Notes: generated by a model not told the origin, from the sequence alone. A stretch of 64,000 nucleotides of DNA from Hymenobacter latericoloratus (GCF_014199535.1 NZ_JACHNV010000001.1:1-64000), one strand, 5' to 3'; positions 17,330-26,010 are shown, numbered from the stretch's first letter. Program-made: numbers and translations.

Positions 17330-17830
17330 CTACTGCACAATGGCCGCGTCGGAGGCGTTGGGGTCGGTGAGGTCGGCGTTGGTGCCCTGGCGGGCCAGCT
17401 CCTCGTTGTTCGGCTGAATCTGTTCCATCTGGCCCATGCCCACGCGGGAGTTGGGGTTGCGCATTTCGTCGCGGCCGGGGCGGTCATCATCGGCATCCAG
17501 CTCATCTACGGGGCGGCGAGGCTGCAGGTCCGGGTCCCGGTCGTCGGGCATGTCCTGGTTTGGGAGGTCCTGGCGGCCTTCCTCGTTGCTACGCATATTG
17601 TCGGCCGGGCGGCCTACTTTATCCGCTTCCTCATTCACGGAAAGCGCGGTCAGGCCGGTTTCGCTGTCGGTGCCGTAGCCTTCTTTGCCGTCGCGGTTGC
17701 CAAAGCCGCCGCGGGCCGATTCGTTTTTGGGTGGGTCAGCACCCGGGATAATGTGCCCGGCGGCTAGTTCCTGGTCGGTGGTATCGTCGTTGATGACGCG
17801 AACGGGGCGGTTGTTAGGGTCAATGGCCAT
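17330..17830 (-). CDS. Acidic disordered hypothetical protein
   Basis: This is a 166-residue protein of low-complexity, acidic, Asp/Asn/Pro/Arg-rich sequence (PDDRDPDLQPRRPVDELDADDDRPGRDEM). It starts with MAIDPNNRPVRVINDDTTDQEL and has no hydrophobic core, signal peptide or Cys. The antisense frames are also open because of codon bias, so the call rests on the clean ATG and the neighbouring similar gene. The function is unknown; desiccation- or radiation-type hydrophilin is a guess from composition. Confidence 0.6.
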   Translation of the reverse strand: MAIDPNNRPVRVINDDTTDQELAAGHIIPGADPPKNESARGGFGNRDGKEGYGTDSETGLTALSVNEEADKVGRPADNMRSNEEGRQDLPNQDMPDDRDPDLQPRRPVDELDADDDRPGRDEMRNPNSRVGMGQMEQIQPNNEELARQGTNADLTDPNASDAAIVQ

Positions 17831-18233
17831 GGGAATTACAACTAGCAGATTGGGAGAGTGTACAAGCCGTTGTACTGTGGTTTACAGATTTGGGTTTAGC
17901 AGACCCAGCGGAAGCCAAAAGCACAGGAGCACCCACACGCCGGAATCAGGCAGTAGCGGACGGCGCCGGCCCTACCACGGCCCTCGCTCGGCTCCGGGAG
18001 TGGCCATCCGGCGCACCGAAGGCGATTCAGCTCCGTATTTGTGCTGAGTTTTTACCGGGTAAATACGGGTTTCGGGCTGATCTGTTGGTCACTCGCAACC
18101 TTGCCCGTAACGCAGGCAGTACAACAGGGGCCGCTGCCCCCGGCTGCCTGGGTCAGGTAATGAGCCTGATGACCATGAGCAGCACGGCAAAGCGGCCTTA
18201 CTCATCCCACCAGAACCTTAACGTAGGATTCCT
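17831..18233. other. Intergenic region upstream of the alcohol dehydrogenase gene
   Basis: About 400 bases between divergent genes. I see no supported coding frame and no strong hairpin. It should contain promoters for both sides, but no clean TTTG/TAnnTTTG pair was found. Confidence 0.4.
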
Positions 18234-19391
18234 ATGCTAGCAATGGACTACCGGGGCCCGAAAAGGGTCCGTGCCACCCAGAAACCCATGCCCGAAATCA
18301 AGCATCCGCAGGATGCTATTGTCCGGGTTACCCGCTCGTGCATCTGCGGCTCCGACCTGCACCTGTACAACGGCAACGTGCCGGACACCCGGGTAGGCAC
18401 CACCTTCGGCCACGAGTTCTGCGGCATTGTGGAAGAAGTGGGCCCCGAGGTAACCAAGATTAAGGTAGGCGACCATGTGCTGGTACCCTTCAACGTGGCC
18501 TGCGGGGAGTGCCACTTCTGCAAGCAGGGCATGTTCGGCAACTGCCACGAATCCAACACCCAGGCCAGTGCCGTGGGCGGCATCTTCGGCTACTCGCACA
18601 CGGCCGGCGGCTACAACGGCGGCCAGGCCGAGTACGCCCGGGTGCCCTACGCCAACGTGGGCCCCACGGTAATTCCGGAAGGTATGGACCCCGACGATGC
18701 CGTGCTGCTCACCGACGTAGTACCCACCGGCTACCAGGCTGCTGAAATGGCTGGTATCCAGAAAGGTGACACGGTAGTGGTGTTTGGTGCCGGCCCCGTG
18801 GGCATTATGGCCGCCCGCTGCTCCTGGCTGTTTGGCGCCGGCCGCGTTATCATCATCGACAAGGAAGACTACCGCCTGGAGTTTGCCCGCAACTACGCCA
18901 ACTGCGAAGCTTACAACTTCGAGAAGGACATGGACGACCCGGTAGTGTTCATCAAGAAGCAAACCGACTTTATGGGCGCCGACTGCGTGATTGACGCCGT
19001 GGGGGCCGAGGCCGCCGGCAATGCCATGCAAACCATTACGGGCCGCAAGCTGCTGCTGCAGGCCGGCTCGGCCACGGCCATGCACTGGGCTATCAACTCC
19101 GTGAAAAAGGGCGGGGTAGTGTCGGTAGTGGGCGTGTACGGCCCCACCGACAACCTGATACCGATGGGCAACGTGCTGAACAAGGGGCTCACCATCCGGG
19201 GCAACCAAGCCTCGGTGAAGCGCCTGCTGCCGCGCCTGATTGAGCACGTACAGAACGGCGTAATCAACCCCAAAGCCCTGATTACCCACCGGATTCCGCT
19301 GGAAGAAGTGGCCGATGGCTACCGCATGTTCTCGGCCAAGCTCGACAACTGCATCAAGCCGCTGCTGGTTTTCCCTTCTTCCAACATCTAA
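18234..19391 (+). CDS. Zinc-dependent alcohol/formaldehyde dehydrogenase-like protein
   Basis: This is a 385-residue medium-chain dehydrogenase. CICGSDLHLYNG carries the catalytic-zinc Cys, followed by the GHEFCGIVEEVG motif. The structural-zinc cluster is CGECHFCKQGMFGNC (about residues 90-104). The NAD-binding motif is VVVFGAGPVGIMAARCSWLFGAGRVIIID (about 180-208). Long insertions and FGYSHTAGGYNGGQAEYARVPYA are typical of the glutathione-independent formaldehyde dehydrogenase-like branch. The start MLAMDYRGPKRVR agrees with homologues. The 170-residue gene 15 bases downstream accompanies it and should be co-transcribed. The substrate is uncertain. Confidence 0.92.
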   Translation: MLAMDYRGPKRVRATQKPMPEIKHPQDAIVRVTRSCICGSDLHLYNGNVPDTRVGTTFGHEFCGIVEEVGPEVTKIKVGDHVLVPFNVACGECHFCKQGMFGNCHESNTQASAVGGIFGYSHTAGGYNGGQAEYARVPYANVGPTVIPEGMDPDDAVLLTDVVPTGYQAAEMAGIQKGDTVVVFGAGPVGIMAARCSWLFGAGRVIIIDKEDYRLEFARNYANCEAYNFEKDMDDPVVFIKKQTDFMGADCVIDAVGAEAAGNAMQTITGRKLLLQAGSATAMHWAINSVKKGGVVSVVGVYGPTDNLIPMGNVLNKGLTIRGNQASVKRLLPRLIEHVQNGVINPKALITHRIPLEEVADGYRMFSAKLDNCIKPLLVFPSSNI

Positions 19392-19406
19392 CCCCGACCA
19401 CTGACC

Positions 19407-19919
19407 ATGGAAAATACGCTGAGAGACCCGCAGAAGCTCCCCGGTTGGGGGATTGATGCGAACCCCGAAAACGACCCGACCTACCCCATGCGGGAACCCC
19501 GCATGAACGTGTCGCAGGACCTGGACAGCAAGCACCGCCCGGCTTCTTTGCAGCCCGAGGACGTGGAATTGCTCAAGTCCATTGAGCGCCCCACCGTATC
19601 GGCGGTGTTCGGCGAGTCGGCCCCGCCCGTAGGACTGAGCGGCCTGATCCGGCGGTTTGCCTTCAAGTACAGCGAATCGCACTACGGCCACTGGCTGCCC
19701 CTGCTGCTCGCCGACCGCGTGAACGTGGTAGAAGGCATCATGGAGGACCTGGGCCAGGGCAAAGTGCCCAACATCTTCGCCGAGAAAGGCTACGCCGCCG
19801 AGTGGAAGCACAACCGCACCGCCTTCGTGGCAAAAATGGCCACCATTGCCGCTGTTACCGTAGGCAGCATCCTCATCCTGACCCGCGACAACGGGAAAAA
19901 GCACAAGTACCGGTACTAG
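19407..19919 (+). CDS. Conserved hypothetical protein linked to the zinc dehydrogenase
   Basis: This 170-residue protein has a polar N-terminus with proline-rich segments (DPTYPMREPRMNVSQDLDSKHRPASLQPEDVELLKSIERPTVSAVFGES). It then has a conserved-looking part (LIRRFAFKYSESHYGHWLPLLLADRVNVVEGIMEDLGQGKVPNIFAEKGYAAEW) and one C-terminal membrane segment (MATIAAVTVGSILIL) with a basic tail. This suggests a membrane-anchored accessory protein. Its spacing of 15 bases behind the dehydrogenase supports an operon. I do not recognise the family by function. Confidence 0.8.
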   Translation: MENTLRDPQKLPGWGIDANPENDPTYPMREPRMNVSQDLDSKHRPASLQPEDVELLKSIERPTVSAVFGESAPPVGLSGLIRRFAFKYSESHYGHWLPLLLADRVNVVEGIMEDLGQGKVPNIFAEKGYAAEWKHNRTAFVAKMATIAAVTVGSILILTRDNGKKHKYRY

Positions 19920-19964
19920 GTGCTGGTAGGCTTCTGCACTAAAGAAGGCAGAAGCGCAGTAAAT

Positions 19965-20007
19965 GAAAAGCCCCACCATTGCTTTCCGCAAGGGTGGGGC
20001 TTCTTTC
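19965..20007 (+). terminator. Intrinsic terminator of the dehydrogenase operon
   Basis: GAAAAGCCCCACC pairs with GGTGGGGCTTCTTTC. A smaller stem GCTTCTGC/GCAGAAGC precedes it at about 19930-19955. It sits 45 bases past the stop. Confidence 0.85.
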
Positions 20008-20031
20008 TGTTAGACTGTGTCAGATAGGCTT

Positions 20032-20136
20032 AGAACGTCCTGTCGAGCTTGTCGAGACATCTCGCGTGCTGCTGTTGGGGTAGTGTTGCAACGTCAGCAA
20101 GCGAGATTCCTCGGCTGCGCTCGGAATGACGTTCTT
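20032..20136. repeat. Family B palindromic repeat copy 2
   Basis: AGAACGTCCTGTCGAGCTTGTCGAGACATCTCGCGTGC is mirrored by AGCGAGATTCCTCGGCTGCGCTCGGAATGACGTTCT. The arms are imperfect and the loop is about 25 bases. It lies between convergent genes. Confidence 0.8.
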
Positions 20137-20147
20137 ATAGTAACTTT

Positions 20148-21374
20148 CTAGTGCACCAGCACCCCGGCCTCCTCGGAGGCGGCTACGGGCTGCCCGACAA
20201 TCCGGCGGCCGATGAGTTGAATCAGCAGGGCCAGCAGGGCGGTAGCGGCCATAATGGCTACCATAGGCACGGCCGTGCGGGTATTGAACACGCTGACCCC
20301 AAAGGAAGCCAGCGCGCCCACGCCCATTTGGGTGGCCCCCATGAGGGCGGCGGCACTACCCGCGTTTTTCGAGAAGGGCGCAATAGACAAGGCCGACGCA
20401 TTAGGGTTGGCGTAGCCCAGGCAGCACAGAAACAGAAACAGTATTACTACCGTGCCTACCACCCCAAACCAGCCCTGCCAGGTGCCCACCAGAAACACCA
20501 GCCCAATAACCGATTGGCAGGCCATAGCCGCCAGCACAATTTGCTCGCTGCGGTAGTAGCGCAGCACCCAGCTGTTTACCTGGCTGGAGCCAATGAAGCC
20601 CACCGAGAGCAGGGCGAAAATCCAGCCGTAGGTTTTCTCACTGACCCCGAAGATGTCCATGAAGACCAGCGGCGAGCCCGACACGTAGGCCAGCAGCCCC
20701 CCGAACGTCATGGCGCCGGTGAGGGCGTAGGTGAAGAACTGGGGCTCGCGCAGCACCGACCAGAAGGTGGTCAGGATGGGTTTGGGATGCAGGGAGTAGG
20801 TAGGGTCAGGCTGGTAGCTTTCGGGCAGCCAGAAGATGCTGGCCAGCAGCATCAAGGCCGCCATCAGAAACAGCACCAGAAACACCGACTGCCAGCCGTA
20901 GGCCGAAATCATGTAGCTGCCGATGGTGGGCGCCAGCATGGGCGACACGCTGATAACCAGGGTCAGCAGGGAGAATACCTTGGGCGCATCCTGCACCGGA
21001 AACAGGTCGCGCACCATGGCCACGGCGGCCACCGTGGCGGCGCAGCTGCCTACCGCCTGCAAAAAGCGCAAAGCCACTAGCGCATCAATGGAGTGACACA
21101 GGTAGCATCCCACTGAGGCCGCCACGTACAGCAGCAACCCCACGTACAGGGGCTTCTTCCGTCCGAAGCGGTCCAGCAGGGGCCCGTAGAGCAGCTGCCC
21201 CGCCGATACGCCCACAAAGAAGCTCGACAGGGACAGGGCTACCTTGGCGGGCGTGGTGTGCAGGTCCTGGGCAATGGCCGGAAAGCCCGGCAGGTACATA
21301 TCAATGGAAAAAGGCCCCAGCGCCGACAAGGTGCCCAGGATTAGAATCAGGAAGAAGTAGCGTTGCTTGCTCAT
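20148..21374 (-). CDS. Bcr/CflA family multidrug efflux transporter
   Basis: This 408-residue major facilitator starts at the ATG at 21374 (MSKQRYFFLILILGTLSALGPFSIDMYLPGFPAIAQDL), which is the classical Bcr/CflA opening. It has twelve predicted membrane segments. The MFS loop 2-3 motif is GQLLYGPLLDRFGRKKPLYVGL (about 55-75), and the drug:H+ antiporter-1 style segment LRFLQAVGSCAATVAAVAMVRDL follows. The family exports drugs such as bicyclomycin or sulfonamides by proton antiport; the real substrate is unknown. It is a single gene, convergent with the dehydrogenase operon. Confidence 0.93.
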   Translation of the reverse strand: MSKQRYFFLILILGTLSALGPFSIDMYLPGFPAIAQDLHTTPAKVALSLSSFFVGVSAGQLLYGPLLDRFGRKKPLYVGLLLYVAASVGCYLCHSIDALVALRFLQAVGSCAATVAAVAMVRDLFPVQDAPKVFSLLTLVISVSPMLAPTIGSYMISAYGWQSVFLVLFLMAALMLLASIFWLPESYQPDPTYSLHPKPILTTFWSVLREPQFFTYALTGAMTFGGLLAYVSGSPLVFMDIFGVSEKTYGWIFALLSVGFIGSSQVNSWVLRYYRSEQIVLAAMACQSVIGLVFLVGTWQGWFGVVGTVVILFLFLCCLGYANPNASALSIAPFSKNAGSAAALMGATQMGVGALASFGVSVFNTRTAVPMVAIMAATALLALLIQLIGRRIVGQPVAASEEAGVLVH

Positions 21375-21633
21375 GCAGGGGTAGGAAATGCCACCCGGCC
21401 ATGGGCTGGTCGGCGTCATTTCAGAAAGAAGAACCGGGGTTTTGAACTAGTTGGGCTTTTAAACCACAAATGGCCCGAGAAGATTAGCTCGACAGGGAAA
21501 TGTTTTTTGCGAGCTGCTCGGTAAGCCGCCACTGAAGGCGCAAAGGTAAAACCGGGGTAGCAGTTGGCGGCCCGCGTCGATTTCCGGCGAGTGAAGCCTA
21601 CCTTGCGCTACCCCTTTCCAACCCTGCAACCCT

Positions 21634-21894
21634 ATGTGGACCCAGCACGACAACGCCCTGACCCGCACCTTCCGCTTCAAGGATTTCAAGATGGCCTTCA
21701 GCTTCATGAGCGACGTAGCCGAGGAAGCTGAGTACCAGGAGCACCACCCTTGGTGGAGCAACGAGTACAACGTGGTCAGCTTTAGGCTGCGCACCCACGA
21801 TGCCGGTAACACGGTAACGGAAAAAGACCAGAAACTCGCCGCCGCCATCGACCAGCTGGCCGCTGAGTATGGCGGCGTGGTGCAGGAGGGGTAG
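21634..21894 (+). CDS. Pterin-4a-carbinolamine dehydratase
   Basis: This 86-residue protein is slightly shorter than the usual 95-100. The family motif EHHPWWSNEYNVVSFRLRTHDAGNTVTEKD (about residues 37-66) contains the HH and the later His-Asp of the PCD/DCoH active site. It recycles 4a-hydroxytetrahydrobiopterin made by aromatic amino acid hydroxylases. No hydroxylase gene is in the window, so the partner is elsewhere. The start MWTQHDNALTRTF is placed at 21634. Confidence 0.9.
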   Translation: MWTQHDNALTRTFRFKDFKMAFSFMSDVAEEAEYQEHHPWWSNEYNVVSFRLRTHDAGNTVTEKDQKLAAAIDQLAAEYGGVVQEG

Positions 21895-21920
21895 GAGACC
21901 GTAAGCAGGCCATCCTGATA

Positions 21921-22060
21921 GAACGTCATTCCGAGCTTGTCGAGGAATCTCGCATGCTCCTCTAGCACGTCATGCTGAGCGGAGTCGAAGCATCTCTACC
22001 TCTGACTAATCAATAGCACTACAACGAAGCGGTAGAGATGCTTCGACTCCGCTCAGCATT
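21921..22060. repeat. Family B composite repeat copy 3
   Basis: It begins with GAACGTCATTCCGAGCTTGTCGAGGAATCTCGCATGC. A second palindrome follows, GCTGAGCGGAGTCGAAGCATCTCTACC with complement GGTAGAGATGCTTCGACTCCGCTCAGC (27 bp perfect). Two sub-families are joined head to tail here. Confidence 0.85.
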
Positions 22061-22094
22061 CGGCTGATGATCTGCCTCCCCACCCAAAGCCCGC

Positions 22095-22102
22095 TACCTT
22101 TG
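22095..22102 (+). promoter_or_regulatory. Candidate -7 box TACCTTTG for rsmI-lnt
   Basis: It is a perfect TAnnTTTG match, six bases before the rsmI ATG at 22109. No TTTG is at -33. The layout predicts a leaderless or near-leaderless mRNA, as at glyA. Confidence 0.5.
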
Positions 22103-22108
22103 CTTTCT

Positions 22109-22846
22109 ATGACGACTGCTACCCCTGCCCCCACGCTTTTGTACCTGGTACCCACGCCCATCGGCAACCTGGAGGACATTACCCTGCGGGCCATTCGGGT
22201 GCTGGGCGAGGTAGATACGGTGCTGGCCGAAGACACCCGCACCAGCGGCCGCCTGCTGCAGCACCTGAACCTCAAGAAGCCCATGCTCAGCTACCACCTC
22301 CACAACGAGCACCAGCAAGTGCAGCGCCTGCTGGAGCGCCTGGAGAAGGGTGAAACCATGGCCCTGGTGTCGGATGCCGGCACGCCCGGAATTTCCGACC
22401 CTGGGTTTTTGTTGGTGCGGGAGTGCCTGGCCCGGGGACTGAAGGTAGAGTGCCTGCCTGGCGCCACCGCCTTCGTGCCGGCCCTGCTGAAATCGGGTTT
22501 CGGGGCCGAGCGGTTTACCTTCGAGGGGTTTCTACCGGTGAAGAAGGGTAGGCAAACCCGCCTCAAGGAGCTAGCCGCGGAAACCCGTACCATGATTTTC
22601 TATGAGTCGCCGCACCGGATTGTAAAGACCCTGGAGCAGCTGGCCGAAGTGCTGGGCCCGGAGCGCATGGCCTCCGTGAGCCGGGAGCTGACCAAGCTGT
22701 TCGAGGAAACCGTTACGGCCCCGCTCGCGGAGCTGGCAGCCAACTTCGCGGCCCGTTCGGCCATCAAAGGTGAAATTGTGCTGGTGGTACAGGGCCACAA
22801 GGAAGAGCGCACCAAAGAAGACCGCTATACTGACGACGAACGATAG
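22109..22846 (+). CDS. rsmI: 16S rRNA (cytidine-2'-O)-methyltransferase RsmI
   Basis: This 245-residue protein has the tetrapyrrole-methylase fold. The start MTTATPAPTLLYLVPTPIGNLEDITLRAIRVL is at 22109. Characteristic motifs are VPTPIGNLEDIT (about 13-24), EDTRTSGRLL, LVSDAGTPGISDPGFLLVREC (about 85-105) and the C-terminal domain FYESPHRIVKTLEQL. It 2'-O-methylates C1402 of 16S rRNA in the decoding centre. Its TAG stop overlaps the GTG start of lnt by one base, so the two are translationally coupled. Confidence 0.96.
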   Translation: MTTATPAPTLLYLVPTPIGNLEDITLRAIRVLGEVDTVLAEDTRTSGRLLQHLNLKKPMLSYHLHNEHQQVQRLLERLEKGETMALVSDAGTPGISDPGFLLVRECLARGLKVECLPGATAFVPALLKSGFGAERFTFEGFLPVKKGRQTRLKELAAETRTMIFYESPHRIVKTLEQLAEVLGPERMASVSRELTKLFEETVTAPLAELAANFAARSAIKGEIVLVVQGHKEERTKEDRYTDDER

Positions 22847-24540
22847 TGCTGACACAAACTACTTCTGCTGCGGCCGCCGCGCCGGTGGCCGCTCCTGATA
22901 AGCTCCCGGCCTGGCAACCAGCTGTGCTGGCCGTGCTGGGCGCCGTGCTTTTGTGGCTGGGCTGGCCGGTACACCCGGCGGTGCTGGCCTTGCTGCTGCT
23001 GGTAGGCTGGGTGCCCTACCTCCGCATGGAGCAGCAACTCACTGCTCACGGCGCCAGCGGCTGGAAGGTGTGGCGCTACAGCTATCTGCTACTGGTGCTC
23101 TGGAATCTGTTCATTACCTACTGGGTAAGCTACAGCACCTTGGGCGGCGGCATCACGGCCGTCGTCTGCAACGCCCTGCTGATGAGTGCCCCCCTCATGG
23201 CCTTCTACCACACCAAGAAGCGCTTCGGGCCGAAGCTGGGCTACCTCTCCTTACCCATCTACTGGATTGCCTTCGAGCAGCTCCACCTGCACTGGTTCCT
23301 GACCTGGCCTTGGCTGACGCTGGGCAATGGCTTCGCCCAGGCCAACCAGTGGGTGCAGTGGTACGAGTACACCGGTTTCCTGGGCGGCTCCGTTTGGGTG
23401 TGGCTGGTGAATTTGCTGGTGTTCGGGGCCTGGTTTGGCTTTCGCCGGCCTACCCCTACCCCCCATCCTCAGGGCAAAGCCTCCGGGAGGAAAGTAAGCT
23501 GGCTCTGGCCCGCGCTGGCGGCCGTGCTGCCAATTGGAGCGTCTTACCTCATTGGGAGTCAGTACCAGGAGAAGGGCCCCACGGCCGAGGTGTTGGTGAT
23601 TCAGCCCAACGTGGACCCGTTCAATGAGAAGTTCGAAGGCGGCGCCAACTTCATTTCTCACGACTTGCAGATGCAGCGTATGCTCACCCTCACTGAGCAG
23701 AATCTGACCCCCCAAACCAAGCTCGTCCTTTGGCCCGAAACCTCCCTCGACGAGACCTACTTCGAATCGAATATCGATACCTACCCCAAAATTCAGCGCC
23801 TACGCCAGTGGTTGAGCCAGCACCCGGGGGTAGAGCTGATGACGGGCCTGACGACGGTGGAGCAGTACGGTTCGGATAAAAGCAACGCCAGCCCCACCGC
23901 CCGCTTCCGCGAGGATCTGGGCTACTACGACATCTTCAACGCCGCTCTGCATCTGGGTGGTGCTACCGGCCCGGCCGAGTTCTACCATAAGTCGAGGCTG
24001 GTGCCCGGGGTGGAGGGCGTGCCGCCGTGGCTGTCGGCCTTCGTGATTGACCTGGGCGGCACGGCCGGCGGCCTGGGCTCCCAGCCCGAGCGCACGGTGT
24101 ACCGCACCGCTACTCCGGGCCTGAGCGTGGCCCCGGTTATCTGCTACGAATCGGTGTACGGCGACTTTGTGGGCGACTACGTGAAGAACGGCGCTTCCCT
24201 TATCGGCATCATCACCAACGACGGCTGGTGGTCCGACTCGCCGGGCCACAACCAGCACCTGCAGTACGCTACCCTGCGCGCCATTGAAACCCGCCGCGAC
24301 ATTGCCCGCTCGGCCAATACCGGCATTTCGGCCTTCATTAACCAGAAAGGCGAAATCACTCAGCGTACTGGCTGGTGGGTGCAGGCCGCCAGTCGGGCGA
24401 CTGTTCACCTGAACACCGAACTGACCTTCTACGTCCGCTACGGCGAGCTCATCGGTCCCGCCTGCCAGGTGCTGGCCGTGCTCCTGCTCGTGCTGACTAT
24501 AGTGCGGGCCGTGCAGAACCGAAAACAACTAGCGGCGTAA
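22846..24540 (+). CDS. lnt: Apolipoprotein N-acyltransferase
   Basis: This 564-residue inner-membrane enzyme starts at GTG 22846, overlapping the rsmI stop (TAGTG). About six N-terminal membrane segments are followed by a nitrilase-like domain (about 245-520) and a C-terminal anchor. The catalytic triad is visible: Glu in LVLWPETSLDE (about 298), Lys in YHKSRLVPGVE (about 381) and Cys in VICYESVYGD (about 431). It adds the third acyl chain to lipoproteins, which fits the many lipoboxes in this window. It ends before a 32-bp perfect palindrome with a T-run. Confidence 0.95.
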   Translation: MLTQTTSAAAAAPVAAPDKLPAWQPAVLAVLGAVLLWLGWPVHPAVLALLLLVGWVPYLRMEQQLTAHGASGWKVWRYSYLLLVLWNLFITYWVSYSTLGGGITAVVCNALLMSAPLMAFYHTKKRFGPKLGYLSLPIYWIAFEQLHLHWFLTWPWLTLGNGFAQANQWVQWYEYTGFLGGSVWVWLVNLLVFGAWFGFRRPTPTPHPQGKASGRKVSWLWPALAAVLPIGASYLIGSQYQEKGPTAEVLVIQPNVDPFNEKFEGGANFISHDLQMQRMLTLTEQNLTPQTKLVLWPETSLDETYFESNIDTYPKIQRLRQWLSQHPGVELMTGLTTVEQYGSDKSNASPTARFREDLGYYDIFNAALHLGGATGPAEFYHKSRLVPGVEGVPPWLSAFVIDLGGTAGGLGSQPERTVYRTATPGLSVAPVICYESVYGDFVGDYVKNGASLIGIITNDGWWSDSPGHNQHLQYATLRAIETRRDIARSANTGISAFINQKGEITQRTGWWVQAASRATVHLNTELTFYVRYGELIGPACQVLAVLLLVLTIVRAVQNRKQLAA

Positions 24541-24550
24541 AGCCTGTTCT

Positions 24551-24648
24551 TGTCATCCTGAGCCTAAGCGAAGGACCTCTACCACGTGCCAACCCAAACG
24601 GTAGTCACTAGTAGAGGTCCTTCGCTTAGGCTCAGGATGACAGTTTTT
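24551..24648 (+). repeat. Perfect 32-bp inverted repeat acting as terminator after lnt
   Basis: Arm 24551-24582 (TGTCATCCTGAGCCTAAGCG...) is the exact complement of 24611-24642, with a 28-base loop; GTTTTTTC follows. A related palindrome (GTCATCCTGAGCGCAGCGAAGGACC) lies at 42268-42387, so this is both a dispersed repeat and a likely terminator. Confidence 0.85.
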
Positions 24649-24672
24649 TCCCGACGACACTACCTTCGCTTC

Positions 24673-25467
24673 ATGGATTACAACCAACTCAGCTTTCAAC
24701 TCGCAGCCGTAACGCGCCACGCGGGCCAGTTTATTCGCCAGGAGGCGGCTACTTTCGACCGCAGCCACATCGAAACCAAGGGCGTGCACGACCTCGTGTC
24801 GTACGTGGACAAGGAAACCGAAAAGCTGCTGGTGGCCGGGCTGCGTGAACTGCTGCCCGAGGCCGGCTTCATTACCGAAGAAGGCACTGAGGGCGCCGAC
24901 CGTGCCGAGGAATACAACTGGATTATCGACCCCCTGGACGGCACCACCAACTTTGTGCACGGCCTGCCGGTGTACTGCGTGAGCGTGGGCCTTATCCACC
25001 ACCAGGAGTTGGTAGCTGGGGTAGTGTACGAGGTGGTGCGCGACGAGTGCTTCCGGGCCGCCAAGGGCGCTGGGGCCTTCTGCAACGAGGTGCCCATCCA
25101 CGTTTCCGACGTGCCCGAGCTGAACGGCTCCCTGATTGCCACCGGCTTCCCCTACACCGATTTCACCCAGCTCACGGAGTATCTGCAGCTGCTGAGCGCT
25201 TTCATTCAACGCTCCCACGGCGTGCGCCGGGTAGGCTCTGCCGCCGCCGACCTGGCCTACGTGGCCGCCGGCCGCTTCGAGGGCTTCTTCGAGTTCAACC
25301 TCAACTCCTACGACGTAGCGGCCGGCATTCTGCTGGTGCGCGAAGCCGGCGGCCGCGTCACGGCCTTCCTAGAGGACGGTGACCCCCTGTTCGGCCGCCA
25401 GGTAGTTGCCAGCAACGGCTACGTACACGAGGAAATGCAGGCCACCATCCGGGAAACCTGGAAATAG
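24673..25467 (+). CDS. Inositol monophosphatase family protein
   Basis: The protein has 264 residues from the ATG at 24673 (MDYNQLSFQLAAVTRHAGQF). The Mg2+-binding motifs are intact: EEGTEG (residues about 75-80), WIIDPLDGTTNFVHGLPVYCVSVGL (about 88-112) and the C-terminal SYDVAAGILLVREAGGRVT (about 213-231). Family members hydrolyse myo-inositol 1-phosphate or related sugar phosphates, and SuhB-like members also act in rRNA antitermination. A -7-like TACCTTCG lies four bases before the ATG. It is monocistronic. Confidence 0.95.
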   Translation: MDYNQLSFQLAAVTRHAGQFIRQEAATFDRSHIETKGVHDLVSYVDKETEKLLVAGLRELLPEAGFITEEGTEGADRAEEYNWIIDPLDGTTNFVHGLPVYCVSVGLIHHQELVAGVVYEVVRDECFRAAKGAGAFCNEVPIHVSDVPELNGSLIATGFPYTDFTQLTEYLQLLSAFIQRSHGVRRVGSAAADLAYVAAGRFEGFFEFNLNSYDVAAGILLVREAGGRVTAFLEDGDPLFGRQVVASNGYVHEEMQATIRETWK

Positions 25468-25488
25468 ACGGAATCAATATGCTAAGTC

Positions 25489-25527
25489 GAGAGGTCATCT
25501 ATTTTTGACATAAGATGGTGACCTCTC
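25489..25527. promoter_or_regulatory. Inverted repeat overlapping the promoter of the 133-residue gene
   Basis: GAGAGGTCA at 25489-25497 pairs perfectly with TGACCTCTC at 25519-25527, with TCT/AGA continuing inside. It spans the -33 to -7 spacer of the candidate promoter at 25504-25534. It could be an operator or a terminator of the upstream gene. Confidence 0.5.
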
Positions 25528-25534
25528 AGCTTTG
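25504..25534 (+). promoter_or_regulatory. Candidate promoter of the 133-residue membrane protein
   Basis: TTTG at 25504-25507 is separated by exactly 19 bases from CAGCTTTG at 25527-25534 (7 of 8 matches to TAnnTTTG). This is the best -33/-7 pair seen on the plus strand. The predicted start of transcription is near 25541, 14 bases before the ATG. Confidence 0.55.
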
Positions 25535-25554
25535 TATACTGGAAATTCAGATCT

Positions 25555-25956
25555 ATGTATAACTATCTTTTTTACAAATCTTATCAATTAGGTCGGGCTT
25601 CCGGCAATTATGATGATATGCCTGTTCTAGGTGGGGTAGTCTTTGTTTGCCTGTGCTTTATGCTTAACGTGTTTACTCTATTATTTCTGATAGAAGGAGC
25701 AGGTATTCAGAAAATTACACTGCCAGATGAGCGGTTTCGCTTTATCATCGCTCTTGGATTAGTTGGTCTATTCGTGGCTTTTTATCAGTATGGTAACCGG
25801 TACGAAAGAGTCATTTCTTACTACGAGGCCAGAGAGCGTAAAGCAGGTATAGGGCTGCATCCTATTCTGGTTATTACCGCGTATTATGTAGGTAGCTTCT
25901 TGGTGATGCTGGTAGCCGCATTATACAAAAACAAGGACTGGATATTTGCTCAGTAA
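25555..25956 (+). CDS. Low-GC hypothetical membrane protein
   Basis: This 133-residue protein has about three membrane segments: GGVVFVCLCFMLNVFTLLFLIEG (about 27-49), FRFIIALGLVGLFVAFY (about 63-79) and PILVITAYYVGSFLVMLVAALY (about 103-124). The short loops are charged. The codon use is plainly AT-richer (ttttacaaatcttatcaa style) than the GC-rich neighbours, which hints at recent acquisition or relaxed selection. I recognise no family. The upstream promoter candidate supports expression. Confidence 0.75.
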   Translation: MYNYLFYKSYQLGRASGNYDDMPVLGGVVFVCLCFMLNVFTLLFLIEGAGIQKITLPDERFRFIIALGLVGLFVAFYQYGNRYERVISYYEARERKAGIGLHPILVITAYYVGSFLVMLVAALYKNKDWIFAQ

Positions 25957-26010
25957 GCGAATCTGATTAATCAGTCGGTTACACCAAAGCAAACTTTTCC
26001 CGGCGCCACG

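Noticed and set aside
18237..19991. A 584-codon open frame opposite the dehydrogenase operon
   Set aside because: Same cause; low-complexity His/Gly/Val-rich translation and no start context.
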